Assembly: GCA_902490055.1 (NCBI GenBank)
Contig: CABUCP010000008.1
Location: forward strand, 1-19,082
DNA: 19,082 nucleotides
DNA from: an uncultured Klebsiella sp.
GTDB taxonomy: Bacteria; Pseudomonadota; Gammaproteobacteria; Enterobacterales; Enterobacteriaceae
Direction of reading: 5' to 3'
The notes under the pieces were generated by a model that saw nothing but the letters and a program-made list of their open reading frames with translations, was not told the origin of the DNA and searched no databases. Below, one piece after another: positions 1 to 6,455 of the stretch. The translations under genes were made by a program, and so were the position numbers. Every line of letters starts with the position of its first letter. Position 1 is the stretch's first letter.

Positions 1-745
1 CTTTACGCAGCCGCGCGATATACTCTTCTTCGGCTAAATAATAACCAGGTTTTTTCATTAAATAGCTATGGCTGGCAGGCGTCTCCCCCCGCCACCACGC
101 CGGGCGCGTATATTTCAGAATACAGCCCACCTGGGTCCAGGTGAGATTCATGCGCATCAGCGTGTGTACGATACGAATTCCCTGGGCGTTGCCTTCAAAC
201 CAGCACAGATCCTGACGCACCTTGCGCCGTAATTCGTTCAGTTGCCCTTCGCCTTCATGTAGACGGAGCGCGTCGACCGTACAGCGATCGTGGCTTAACG
301 GCTGGCTGGCGGCATCTTTCGGCGCCAGACGTTTGCTAAACCAGTCGTTGATCGCCGCTTCGCCGAAATGGCCAAACGGCGGGTTGCCGATGTCATGCAT
401 CAGGCAGGCCATCTCCACGACGCTTTCAAACGGGCCGGTGAGTTCATCAAGCCCATAGCGCTCCAGCAGCTTTTGTTCCTTCAGGCGACTTAGCACTTCT
501 TTTGCAATATAGCGCCCGACCTGCTGGACTTCGAGCGAGTGGGTAAGCCGCGTGCGCACCGCCGCGTTGCGCTCCAGCGGGAAGACCTGGGTTTTCTGCT
601 GCAGACGGCGAATGGCCGGCGAGTTGATAATCCGCCCGCGGTCGCTTTCAAACACCCGCAGGATCTCGCGTTCCGTCTCTACGCCCTGCGGCGAACGGTA
701 GCGTCGCCGCCAGTGAATCTTGTTGCGAAAATCAATATTTGCCAT
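1..745 (-). CDS. dgt: dGTP triphosphohydrolase Dgt, N-terminal 248 residues (3' end outside window)
   Basis: This is the first half of the deoxyguanosine triphosphate triphosphohydrolase, which cleaves dGTP to deoxyguanosine and tripolyphosphate in the cytoplasm. The frame is open from the ATG at 745 to the left edge. The protein begins [20 protein letters not shown], as in enterobacterial Dgt. The HD-domain metal ligands are visible: H69 (RLTHSLE), H117-D118 ([16 protein letters not shown]) and H126 in the same stretch. The E. coli protein is about 505 residues, so about half is missing here through the window edge, not a mutation. A strong ribosome site (GGGAGAGG) lies just upstream of the ATG. 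The gene is divergent from mtnN across 83 bp. Identification is firm. Confidence 0.96.
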   Translation of the reverse strand, partial: MANIDFRNKIHWRRRYRSPQGVETEREILRVFESDRGRIINSPAIRRLQQKTQVFPLERNAAVRTRLTHSLEVQQVGRYIAKEVLSRLKEQKLLERYGLDELTGPFESVVEMACLMHDIGNPPFGHFGEAAINDWFSKRLAPKDAASQPLSHDRCTVDALRLHEGEGQLNELRRKVRQDLCWFEGNAQGIRIVHTLMRMNLTWTQVGCILKYTRPAWWRGETPASHSYLMKKPGYYLAEEEYIARLRK

Positions 746-764
746 AGCCTCTCCCGCGCAAGCA

Positions 765-786
765 ATGCGCTTCCCCTTAAGCGCAT
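765..786. repeat. 8-bp inverted repeat in the dgt/mtnN divergent intergenic region
   Basis: ATGCGCTT (765-772) is followed by a 6-base spacer and then its exact reverse complement AAGCGCAT (779-786). It overlaps the predicted dgt -10 and sits 42 bp before the mtnN ATG. It could be an operator shared by the divergent genes or a hairpin at the very start of the dgt transcript. There is no T tract beside it, so it does not look like a terminator. Confidence 0.5.
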
Positions 787-813
787 GATAGACTATGCAG
801 CTAATCCTGACAC
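785..813 (-). promoter_or_regulatory. Candidate sigma70 promoter for dgt
   Basis: On the minus strand GTGTCA (808-813) and TATCAT (785-790) are separated by 17 bp, matching the -35 and -10 consensus at 4/6 and 5/6. The start point would be near 778, about 33 bases before the dgt ATG. The promoter overlaps the right arm of an inverted repeat at 765-786. A matching plus-strand promoter for mtnN is less clear; the best pair I see is TTAAGC (777-782) with GCTAAT (800-805). Both are predictions from pattern only. Confidence 0.45.
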
Positions 814-828
814 ATCGCGAGTAAATCT

Positions 829-1527
829 ATGAAAATTGGCATTATTGGCGCCATGGAAGAAGAAGTTACCCTTCTGCGCGACAAAATCGAGAACCGCCAG
901 ACTATCTCTATCGGCGGTAGCGAAATTTATACCGGCCAACTTCAGGGTACCGAGGTGGCGCTGCTGAAATCCGGAATTGGTAAAGTGGCCGCCGCCATGG
1001 GCGCAACCCTGCTGCTGGAGCGCTGCAAGCCGGATGTGATTATCAATACCGGTTCCGCCGGCGGCCTGGCGCCGACGCTGAACGTGGGCGATATCGTCGT
1101 CTCCGACGAAGCGCGCTACCACGATGCCGACGTTACCGCCTTTGGCTACGAATATGGCCAACTGCCGGGCTGTCCGGCTGGTTTCAAAGCTGACGACAAA
1201 CTGATTGCCGCCGCGGAAACCTGCATTAAAGCCCTTAACCTCAATGCTGTCCGCGGTCTGATCGTCAGCGGCGATGCTTTCATCAATGGCTCCGTCGGGC
1301 TGGCGAAAATCCGCCATAACTTCCCGCAGGCGGTTGCCGTCGAGATGGAAGCTACCGCGATCGCCCACGTCTGCCACAACTTCAGCGTGCCTTTTGTGGT
1401 CGTGCGCGCAATTTCTGACGTCGCTGACCAGCAGTCGCACCTCAGCTTCGACGAATTCCTCGCCGTTGCCGCTAAGCAGTCCACCTTGATGGTGGAAAAC
1501 CTGGTGCAGAACCTGGCGCGTGGCTAA
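829..1527 (+). CDS. mtnN: 5'-methylthioadenosine/S-adenosylhomocysteine nucleosidase MtnN (Pfs)
   Basis: This enzyme hydrolyses the N-glycosidic bond of methylthioadenosine, S-adenosylhomocysteine and 5'-deoxyadenosine. It removes inhibitory by-products of SAM use and feeds methionine salvage and autoinducer-2 synthesis. The 232 residues equal the E. coli length. The catalytic residues of the family are present: E12 ([12 protein letters not shown]), the purine and ribose contact pair E172/E174 ([14 protein letters not shown]) and the general acid D197 (VRAISDVAD). It heads a plus-strand cluster, and its last 8 bases overlap the GTG start of btuF, so the two are probably translated from one message. 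It is a soluble cytoplasmic protein with no signal peptide. Confidence is very high. Confidence 0.98.
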   Translation: MKIGIIGAMEEEVTLLRDKIENRQTISIGGSEIYTGQLQGTEVALLKSGIGKVAAAMGATLLLERCKPDVIINTGSAGGLAPTLNVGDIVVSDEARYHDADVTAFGYEYGQLPGCPAGFKADDKLIAAAETCIKALNLNAVRGLIVSGDAFINGSVGLAKIRHNFPQAVAVEMEATAIAHVCHNFSVPFVVVRAISDVADQQSHLSFDEFLAVAAKQSTLMVENLVQNLARG

Positions 1528-2320
1528 GTCGCTACAAAAGGCGTTAACCGCCCTGCTGTTGCTCGCCCCGGTGTGGCTTTTCGCCGCGCCGCGGGTGGTC
1601 ACCCTCTCCCCGGCCAATACCGAACTGGCCTTTGCCGCCGGCATTACGCCAGTTGGCGTCAGCAGTTTTTCCGACTACCCTCCCGAAGCCGCTAAAATAG
1701 AACAAGTCGCCAGTTGGCAAGGAATGAACCTTGAACGTATCGTCGCCCTGAAGCCCGATCTGGTGCTGGCATGGCGCGGCGGCAATGCCGAACGCCAGGT
1801 CAATCAGCTAAGCTCGCTGGGTATCAAGGTTATCTGGGTCGAAACCGGTTCGATTGAAGCGATTATCGCCACCCTGCGCCAGCTTGCGGCGTGGAGCCCG
1901 CAGCCGGAAAAAGCCCGTCAGGCGGCGCAGACGATGCAAGACGATTACGACGCGCTGAAAGCCCGCTATGCCAACGCGCCAAAAAAACGCGTCTTTCTAC
2001 AGTTTGGCGCCAACCCGCTGTTCACCAGCAATAGCGCCTCGATCCAGAATCAGGTGTTAAGCCTGTGCGGCGGAGAAAACATTTTTGCCGCCAGCCGCGT
2101 CCCCTGGCCGCAGGTCAGCCGCGAACAGGTGCTATCGCGGCATCCGCAGGCAATAGTAATAACCGGCGACGCCAGTAAAATCCCCGCCGTTGAGCGCTAT
2201 TGGCAAAATCAGCTCACAATTTCGCTCATTGCCTTACATAGCGACTGGTTTGAACGTGCGAGCCCACGTATTATCCTTGCCGCAAAACAACTGTGTACTG
2301 CCCTTGAGCAGGTAAAATAA
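1520..2320 (+). CDS. btuF: Vitamin B12 ABC transporter periplasmic binding protein BtuF
   Basis: BtuF captures cobalamin in the periplasm after TonB/BtuB-dependent outer-membrane passage and delivers it to the BtuCD permease. The 266 residues begin with a signal peptide: MAKSLQK, a hydrophobic core rich in Leu, Ala and Val, and cleavage near residue 22 before [13 protein letters not shown]. The two-lobed class III binding fold is indicated by [14 protein letters not shown] near the N-terminus, [15 protein letters not shown], and the C-terminal [15 protein letters not shown], all typical of BtuF. The start codon is GTG and lies inside the last codons of mtnN. This start gives the full signal peptide, so I keep it. 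BtuC and BtuD are not in the window; in E. coli they are encoded elsewhere too. Confidence 0.97.
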   Translation: MAKSLQKALTALLLLAPVWLFAAPRVVTLSPANTELAFAAGITPVGVSSFSDYPPEAAKIEQVASWQGMNLERIVALKPDLVLAWRGGNAERQVNQLSSLGIKVIWVETGSIEAIIATLRQLAAWSPQPEKARQAAQTMQDDYDALKARYANAPKKRVFLQFGANPLFTSNSASIQNQVLSLCGGENIFAASRVPWPQVSREQVLSRHPQAIVITGDASKIPAVERYWQNQLTISLIALHSDWFERASPRIILAAKQLCTALEQVK

Positions 2321-2322
2321 CG

Positions 2323-2336
2323 GCCTGGCAACAGGC
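2323..2336 (+). other. Short GNRA-type hairpin between btuF and yadS
   Basis: In the 34-bp gap the sequence GCCTG-GCAA-CAGGC forms a 5-bp stem with a GCAA tetraloop, followed only by TTTG. The U run is too short for a convincing terminator. It may be an mRNA stability or processing element, or simply chance. Confidence 0.35.
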
Positions 2337-2354
2337 TTTGAGCGGGAACTGACG

Positions 2355-2978
2355 ATGCTTGTCTATTGGCTGGATATTATTGGCACAGCCGTATTTGCTA
2401 TCTCCGGCGTCTTGCTGGCCGGAAAACTGCGCATGGACCCTTTTGGCGTGCTGGTGTTAGGCGTGGTCACCGCCGTCGGCGGCGGGACGATCCGCGATAT
2501 GGCGCTGGCCAACGGCCCGGTGTTCTGGGTCAAAGATCCTACCGATCTGGTAGTGGCGATGGTCACCAGCATGTTAACGATTCTGCTGGTACGCCAGCCG
2601 CGGCGCATGCCGAAGTGGGTGCTGCCGGTACTGGATGCCGTCGGTCTGGCGGTATTTGTCGGCATTGGCGTGAATAAAGCCTTTATCGCCCACACCGGAC
2701 CGCTGGTGGCTATCTGCATGGGAGTGGTCACCGGCGTCGGCGGCGGGATTATTCGCGACGTGCTGGCGCGCGAAGTCCCCATGATTCTGCGCACTGAAAT
2801 CTACGCCACCGCCTGCATTGTTGGCGGCATCGTACACGCGACGGCGCACTACACCTTTCAGATGTCGCTGGAAAATTCGGCGATGTTAGGGATGCTGGTG
2901 ACGCTGGGTATTCGCCTGGCGGCGATTCGCTGGCACCTGAAGCTGCCGACGTTTGCGCTGAATGACAGCGGGCGGTAG
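2355..2978 (+). CDS. yadS: TRIC-family (UPF0126) inner-membrane protein YadS, putative cation channel
   Basis: This is a 207-residue hydrophobic protein of the family formerly called UPF0126, now grouped with trimeric intracellular cation (TRIC) channels. Two internal repeats of about three membrane helices each carry the diagnostic glycine motif: GGGTIRD at residues 42-48 and GGGIIRD at 129-135. A seventh hydrophobic segment ends the protein (MLGMLVTLGIRLAAI). Prokaryotic TRIC homologues form trimeric monovalent-cation channels; I know of no physiological role established for the enterobacterial protein. The ATG at 2355 follows btuF by 34 bp with GCGGGAA upstream as a modest ribosome site, so it is probably co-transcribed with mtnN-btuF. 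Family assignment is firm, function inferred. Confidence 0.93.
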   Translation: MLVYWLDIIGTAVFAISGVLLAGKLRMDPFGVLVLGVVTAVGGGTIRDMALANGPVFWVKDPTDLVVAMVTSMLTILLVRQPRRMPKWVLPVLDAVGLAVFVGIGVNKAFIAHTGPLVAICMGVVTGVGGGIIRDVLAREVPMILRTEIYATACIVGGIVHATAHYTFQMSLENSAMLGMLVTLGIRLAAIRWHLKLPTFALNDSGR

Positions 2979-2979
2979 G

Positions 2980-3012
2980 AAAACAACCCCGGCGCGGCGA
3001 TGTCGGCCGGGG
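2980..3012 (-). terminator. Rho-independent terminator of erpA, convergent with yadS
   Basis: Between the convergent stop codons, CCCCGGC (2987-2993) pairs with GCCGGGG (3006-3012) around a 12-base loop. Read on the minus strand, the stem is followed by TTGTTTT (2986-2980), so it is better suited to ending erpA than yadS, whose side lacks a T run. It may still act as a partial block for yadS transcripts. Confidence 0.7.
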
Positions 3013-3018
3013 GAAGCC

Positions 3019-3363
3019 TTAAACGCTGAACGAGGACCCGCAGCCGCAGGTGCTTTTCGCGTTCGGGTTGGTCACGATGAAACGCGAACCTTCCAGACCT
3101 TCAGTGTAATCAACGGCACCGCCGACCAGGTACTGCAGGCTCATTGGGTCAACCACCAGGCCAACGCCCTGTTTCTCGATGGTCATATCCCCTTCGTTGA
3201 TCTGATCGTCAAAGGTGAAGCCATACTGGAAACCGCTGCAACCACCGCCGGTGATATACACGCGCAGTTTCAGGTTCGGATTATCTTCATCCGCAATCAG
3301 ATGTTTTACTTTGTTAGCTGCGGCTTCGGTAAACTCCAGCGGCAACGCTACGTCATCACTCAT
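3019..3363 (-). CDS. erpA: A-type iron-sulfur carrier / insertion protein ErpA
   Basis: ErpA carries Fe-S clusters from the Isc or Suf scaffold to target apoproteins, including the isoprenoid enzymes IspG and IspH and respiratory complexes. The 114 residues equal E. coli ErpA. The three cluster-ligating cysteines are present: C42 ([12 protein letters not shown]), and C106 and C108 ([11 protein letters not shown]) at the C-terminus. The ATG at 3363 is preceded by GGGAGC. It is transcribed in the same direction as clcA, but its predicted own promoter overlaps the clcA stop codon, and a leader hairpin follows. In E. coli it is essential for aerobic growth and is regulated by IscR. I could not confidently place an IscR site here. 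Confidence 0.98.
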   Translation of the reverse strand: MSDDVALPLEFTEAAANKVKHLIADEDNPNLKLRVYITGGGCSGFQYGFTFDDQINEGDMTIEKQGVGLVVDPMSLQYLVGGAVDYTEGLEGSRFIVTNPNAKSTCGCGSSFSV

Positions 3364-3386
3364 TTTTTGCTCCCATTGATACTTCC

Positions 3387-3410
3387 GGCCGGTTAAAGAA
3401 TAACCGGACC
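3387..3410 (-). other. Hairpin in the erpA 5' leader
   Basis: CCGGTTA (3389-3395) and TAACCGG (3401-3407) form a perfect 7-bp stem around AAGAA, extendable by GG/CC (3387-3388 with 3409-3410) across one bulged A. It lies just downstream of the predicted erpA start point and about 24 bases before the ATG, outside the ribosome site. It could be a leader structure, a protein-binding inverted repeat, or a weak terminator for clcA read-through; the minus-strand side lacks a T run. Confidence 0.55.
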
Positions 3411-3419
3411 TTTTGAGCC

Positions 3420-3448
3420 ATTATCTAATACCCTGGTAAATCGTTCAA
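3420..3448 (-). promoter_or_regulatory. Predicted erpA promoter overlapping the clcA stop codon
   Basis: On the minus strand TTGAAC (3448-3443) and GATAAT (3425-3420) are spaced by exactly 17 bp, matching the -35 at 4/6 and the -10 at 5/6. The start point would fall near 3413. The clcA TGA (3447-3445) lies inside the -35 hexamer. This is the best sigma70-like pair in the window and suggests erpA is transcribed independently of clcA. Confidence 0.6.
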
Positions 3449-4863
3449 GTATTCTCCCGGGGTACCTGCTGCGCTTTCGCTGCTTCTTCGGCCTTCTGTT
3501 TGGCCAGAGTACGCTGCAGAATGGTCGAATACAAAGGCTTACCGCCGAGGAACTGCGCCAACAGTGTTGCCCCAAGGCAGGTAATAATCATTGGCAAAAT
3601 GAGCTGATAGTTATCGGTCATCTCCAGTACCAGCACAATGCCGGTCAGCGGCGCGCGAACCGAGGCGGCGAGCAGCGCGCCCATTCCGGCAATCGCGAAG
3701 GTGCCGGCATCCAGATGATAAGACGGGAACAGCGGGATAGCCGCCATTCCGAATGCCGTCCCCAGCAGCGTGCCCAGCGCCAGCATCGGCGCAAAAATCC
3801 CGCCCGGCGCGCCGGAGGAGAAACACAGCAGCGTGGTGATCACCCGCGCGATAAAGATGAACAGCAGTAGCCCAACCGAGAAGTTTCCGGCGGCGGCGAT
3901 CGGGATTAAATTAAAACCGCCTCCTACCGCCGTCGGCTGCATCAGGCCAAGCAGGCCGCAGAGCCCGCCGATTAAGCCGCCGATCAGCACCCACTTTTTG
4001 ATATTGCCGCCGTGGATACGCTGAAACATATCCTGGGTCCGCAGCACCAGAAAATTAAACAACGGCCCGAAGCAGCCAAAGATCATCCCCAGCACCAGAT
4101 ACAGCCACAGCGTATTCACCGGCGCATTGCTCAGCTTGCCGACCTCGATAATCGCCCCTTCGCCGTTAAAAATGCGGAACACGATGCTCGACATGATCAC
4201 GCCGGTAAAGACGGCTTTAATCGAGATCAGGTTATAGCGGAACTGCGGGCGCATCTCTTCGATGATAAACAGAATCCCGGCCAGCGGCGCGTTGAAGGCC
4301 GCGGAGAGGCCTGATGCCGCGCCGGTGGCCAACAGCGTATGCCGCGCTTCGGGGCTGCGCAAACGAAAGACATCCACTACCATGCGCCCGATATTACCCC
4401 CAAGCTGTACCATTGGCCCTTCACGACCGAGCACCATTCCGGCGCCCAATGTCCCCATACCGCCGACGAATTTTACCGGCAGCACGCGCCACCAGCGCAC
4501 CGGACGCAGCTCTTCCAGAGCGCCTTCAATCTCCGGGATCCCGGAACCACCGGCTTCCGGCGCAAAGCGGCGCACCAGAAAATAGCCGACCATCGCCAGC
4601 AGCGCCGAAAGAATGAACGCCAGCGGCCAGACCAGGAACCAGTGATCCGCCACCTGCACCAGCGCTCCGATGCGCTGGTTCTGTACCCAGTTCACGCTCT
4701 TTTCAAACGCCACGCCCACCAGCCCGGCCAGGGTGCCGACCACCGCCGCCATTAACAACACCGCGAGCGGCGTTTTGTCGCGTTGAATCAAACGGCGGAC
4801 CGCATCGCTGCGCCGCACGCGAACAAACTGATGTGCTTCAAAAGAGGGAGTTTCTGCTTTCAT
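3445..4863 (-). CDS. clcA: H+/Cl- exchange transporter ClcA
   Basis: ClcA is a homodimeric inner-membrane antiporter that exchanges two chloride ions for one proton and supports extreme acid resistance. I choose the ATG at 4863, giving [10 protein letters not shown] and 472 residues against 473 in E. coli. The frame stays open upstream to 4935, but those 24 extra residues do not resemble the family. The signatures are intact: GSGIPE near 106-111 with S107, GREGP with the gating glutamate E148, the internal proton glutamate E203 (FIIEEMRPQ), GGIFAP near 355, and Y445 ([10 protein letters not shown]). About 18 intramembrane helices are expected for the family. No obvious ribosome site precedes the chosen ATG, so the exact start is the least certain point; the next best in-frame ATG is at 4914. 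Confidence 0.96.
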   Translation of the reverse strand: MKAETPSFEAHQFVRVRRSDAVRRLIQRDKTPLAVLLMAAVVGTLAGLVGVAFEKSVNWVQNQRIGALVQVADHWFLVWPLAFILSALLAMVGYFLVRRFAPEAGGSGIPEIEGALEELRPVRWWRVLPVKFVGGMGTLGAGMVLGREGPMVQLGGNIGRMVVDVFRLRSPEARHTLLATGAASGLSAAFNAPLAGILFIIEEMRPQFRYNLISIKAVFTGVIMSSIVFRIFNGEGAIIEVGKLSNAPVNTLWLYLVLGMIFGCFGPLFNFLVLRTQDMFQRIHGGNIKKWVLIGGLIGGLCGLLGLMQPTAVGGGFNLIPIAAAGNFSVGLLLFIFIARVITTLLCFSSGAPGGIFAPMLALGTLLGTAFGMAAIPLFPSYHLDAGTFAIAGMGALLAASVRAPLTGIVLVLEMTDNYQLILPMIITCLGATLLAQFLGGKPLYSTILQRTLAKQKAEEAAKAQQVPRENT

Positions 4864-4954
4864 GCCATTATCATTTATTGGTAATACAAATGAGAAGAGA
4901 GGCATTTTAGCCATCTCCGCGCCGCGCGTCGCCAAAAAATTGTTTCGTCCGCTT

Positions 4955-4976
4955 AGAGCCTATCCCAGTAGGCTCT
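4955..4976. repeat. 8-bp inverted repeat in the clcA/hemL divergent region
   Basis: AGAGCCTA (4955-4962), a TCCCAG spacer and TAGGCTCT (4969-4976) form a perfect hairpin or dyad. It lies 24 bp upstream of the predicted hemL -35 and 92 bp upstream of the clcA ATG. There is no T tract on either side, so a terminator is unlikely. An operator or a clcA leader structure are both possible. Confidence 0.5.
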
Positions 4977-4999
4977 TAATGTTTCAATTGGGCAAAACT

Positions 5000-5028
5000 T
5001 TCATAACCTTCCTGGAATAACTTAGAAT
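5000..5028 (+). promoter_or_regulatory. Candidate hemL promoter
   Basis: TTCATA (5000-5005) and TAGAAT (5023-5028) are spaced by 17 bp, matching the -35 at 4/6 and the -10 at 5/6. Transcription would begin near 5035, leaving a leader of about 30 bases that contains AGGA before the ATG at 5066. Pattern evidence only. Confidence 0.45.
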
Positions 5029-5065
5029 AGCCGCATAACTTTATTCACGAACCAGGATCCTGGCC

Positions 5066-6346
5066 ATGAGCAAATCTGAAAATCTGTATAACGCCGCACG
5101 CGAACTTATCCCCGGCGGCGTCAACTCGCCGGTTCGCGCCTTTACCGGCGTAGGCGGCACCCCGCTGTTTATTGAACGCGCTGACGGTGCTTACCTGTAC
5201 GATGTCGATGGTAAAGCGTATATCGATTATGTCGGTTCCTGGGGTCCGATGGTGCTGGGTCACAATCACCCGGCCATCCGTAACGCGGTGATTGAAGCGG
5301 CGGAGCGCGGGTTAAGCTTCGGTGCGCCGACCGAAATGGAAGTCAAAATGGCGGAACTGGTTACTGAACTGGTACCGACCATGGATATGGTACGTATGGT
5401 GAACTCCGGTACCGAAGCCACCATGAGCGCCATTCGCCTGGCGCGCGGCTTCACCGGCCGCGACAAAATTATCAAATTCGAAGGCTGCTACCACGGCCAC
5501 GCCGACTGCCTGCTGGTGAAAGCCGGTTCCGGCGCGCTAACTCTCGGCCAGCCGAACTCGCCGGGCGTCCCGGCCGATTTCGCGAAGCATACCCTGACCT
5601 GTACCTATAACGATCTCGCTTCAGTGCGCGCGGCGTTTGAACAATATCCGCAGGATATTGCCTGTATCATCGTCGAACCAGTGGCCGGTAATATGAACTG
5701 TATCCCGCCGCAGCCGGAATTCCTGCCGGGCCTGCGCGCGCTGTGCGACGAATTCGGCGCGCTGCTGATTATCGATGAAGTAATGACCGGCTTCCGCGTG
5801 GCGCTGGCTGGCGCCCAGTCATATTACGGCGTGGAGCCGGATCTGACCTGTCTTGGCAAAATCATCGGCGGCGGTATGCCGGTGGGGGCGTTCGGCGGCC
5901 GTCGTGAAGTGATGGACGCGCTGGCGCCGACCGGTCCGGTATATCAGGCCGGTACGCTGTCGGGCAACCCGATCGCCATGGCCGCAGGCTTCGCCTGCTT
6001 AAGCGAAGTGGCGCAACCTGGCGTGCATGAAACTCTGACTGACCTGACGAATCAACTGGCGGATGGCCTGCTGAAAGCGGCGCGTGAAACCGGGATCCCG
6101 CTAGTGGTCAATAACGTCGGCGGTATGTTCGGTATCTTCTTTACCGCTGCCGAAACCGTCACCTGCTATCAGGACGTGGTGAAGTGCGATGTCGAGCGCT
6201 TTAAGCGCTTCTTCCACCTGATGCTGGAAGAAGGCGTATATCTGGCGCCGTCGGCGTTCGAAGCCGGATTTATGTCGGTCGCCCACAGTGAAGAAGATAT
6301 AAACAACACCATCGACGCGGCGCGCCGGGCGTTCGCCAAACTGTAA
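5066..6346 (+). CDS. hemL: Glutamate-1-semialdehyde 2,1-aminomutase HemL
   Basis: HemL converts glutamate-1-semialdehyde to 5-aminolevulinate, the last step of the C5 route to heme, siroheme and other tetrapyrroles. It is a cytoplasmic PLP enzyme of aminotransferase fold class I. The 426 residues equal the E. coli protein. The PLP Schiff-base lysine is K265 in [17 protein letters not shown]. Other family marks are [14 protein letters not shown] at the N-terminus, [15 protein letters not shown] near 113-127, and [12 protein letters not shown] near 235-246, whose aspartate contacts the PLP pyridine nitrogen. The ATG at 5066 has AGGA at good spacing. The gene is alone on its strand, divergent from clcA and convergent with fhuB across a REP pair. 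Confidence 0.98.
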   Translation: MSKSENLYNAARELIPGGVNSPVRAFTGVGGTPLFIERADGAYLYDVDGKAYIDYVGSWGPMVLGHNHPAIRNAVIEAAERGLSFGAPTEMEVKMAELVTELVPTMDMVRMVNSGTEATMSAIRLARGFTGRDKIIKFEGCYHGHADCLLVKAGSGALTLGQPNSPGVPADFAKHTLTCTYNDLASVRAAFEQYPQDIACIIVEPVAGNMNCIPPQPEFLPGLRALCDEFGALLIIDEVMTGFRVALAGAQSYYGVEPDLTCLGKIIGGGMPVGAFGGRREVMDALAPTGPVYQAGTLSGNPIAMAAGFACLSEVAQPGVHETLTDLTNQLADGLLKAARETGIPLVVNNVGGMFGIFFTAAETVTCYQDVVKCDVERFKRFFHLMLEEGVYLAPSAFEAGFMSVAHSEEDINNTIDAARRAFAKL

Positions 6347-6358
6347 GGTTCTTTACAT

Positions 6359-6430
6359 GCCGGATGGCGCGTTGCTTATCCGGCCTACCATTGTTTGGTA
6401 GGTCGGGTAAGGCGTTAGCCGCCACCCGAC
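6359..6430. repeat. Pair of inverted REP sequences (BIME-like) between hemL and fhuB
   Basis: The first unit runs from GCCGGATGGCGC to ATCCGGCCTAC (6359-6388). The second begins GTAGGTCGGGTAAGGCGTTAG (6398 onward, motif 6398-6430) and is its inverted counterpart. Both match the enterobacterial REP consensus with a GC-rich dyad. The inner ends TACCA (6386-6390) and TGGTA (6396-6400) also pair, so the whole element can fold as one large stem. It fills most of the gap between the convergent hemL and fhuB stop codons, the usual REP location, where it can protect mRNA 3' ends and bind gyrase, IHF or Pol I depending on class. Confidence 0.85.
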
Positions 6431-6449
6431 AAAAAAACGGCACCATCCG
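6431..6449 (-). terminator. Weak candidate terminator of the fhu operon
   Basis: Read on the minus strand, just after the fhuB stop codon, CGGATGGTGCCG is followed directly by seven T residues (6437-6431) and then the REP pair. The stem is only about 3 bp by itself, so intrinsic termination here would be inefficient unless the REP structure assists. Confidence 0.35.
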
Positions 6450-6455
6450 GGATCG

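Noticed and set aside
793..1644. Long open frame on the minus strand opposite mtnN (283 codons)
   Set aside because: It is fully antisense to the well-supported mtnN and btuF, has no recognisable domain, and arises from codon bias in GC-rich DNA.
2962..3396. Plus-strand open frame of 144 codons over erpA
   Set aside because: It is antisense to erpA, whose length and cluster cysteines are exact; the translated product resembles nothing.
4864..4935. N-terminal extension of clcA by 24 codons
   Set aside because: Family members start at the MKAETPS-equivalent position; the extension has no homology to the cytoplasmic helix of ClcA. The weak ribosome site at the chosen ATG leaves slight doubt.
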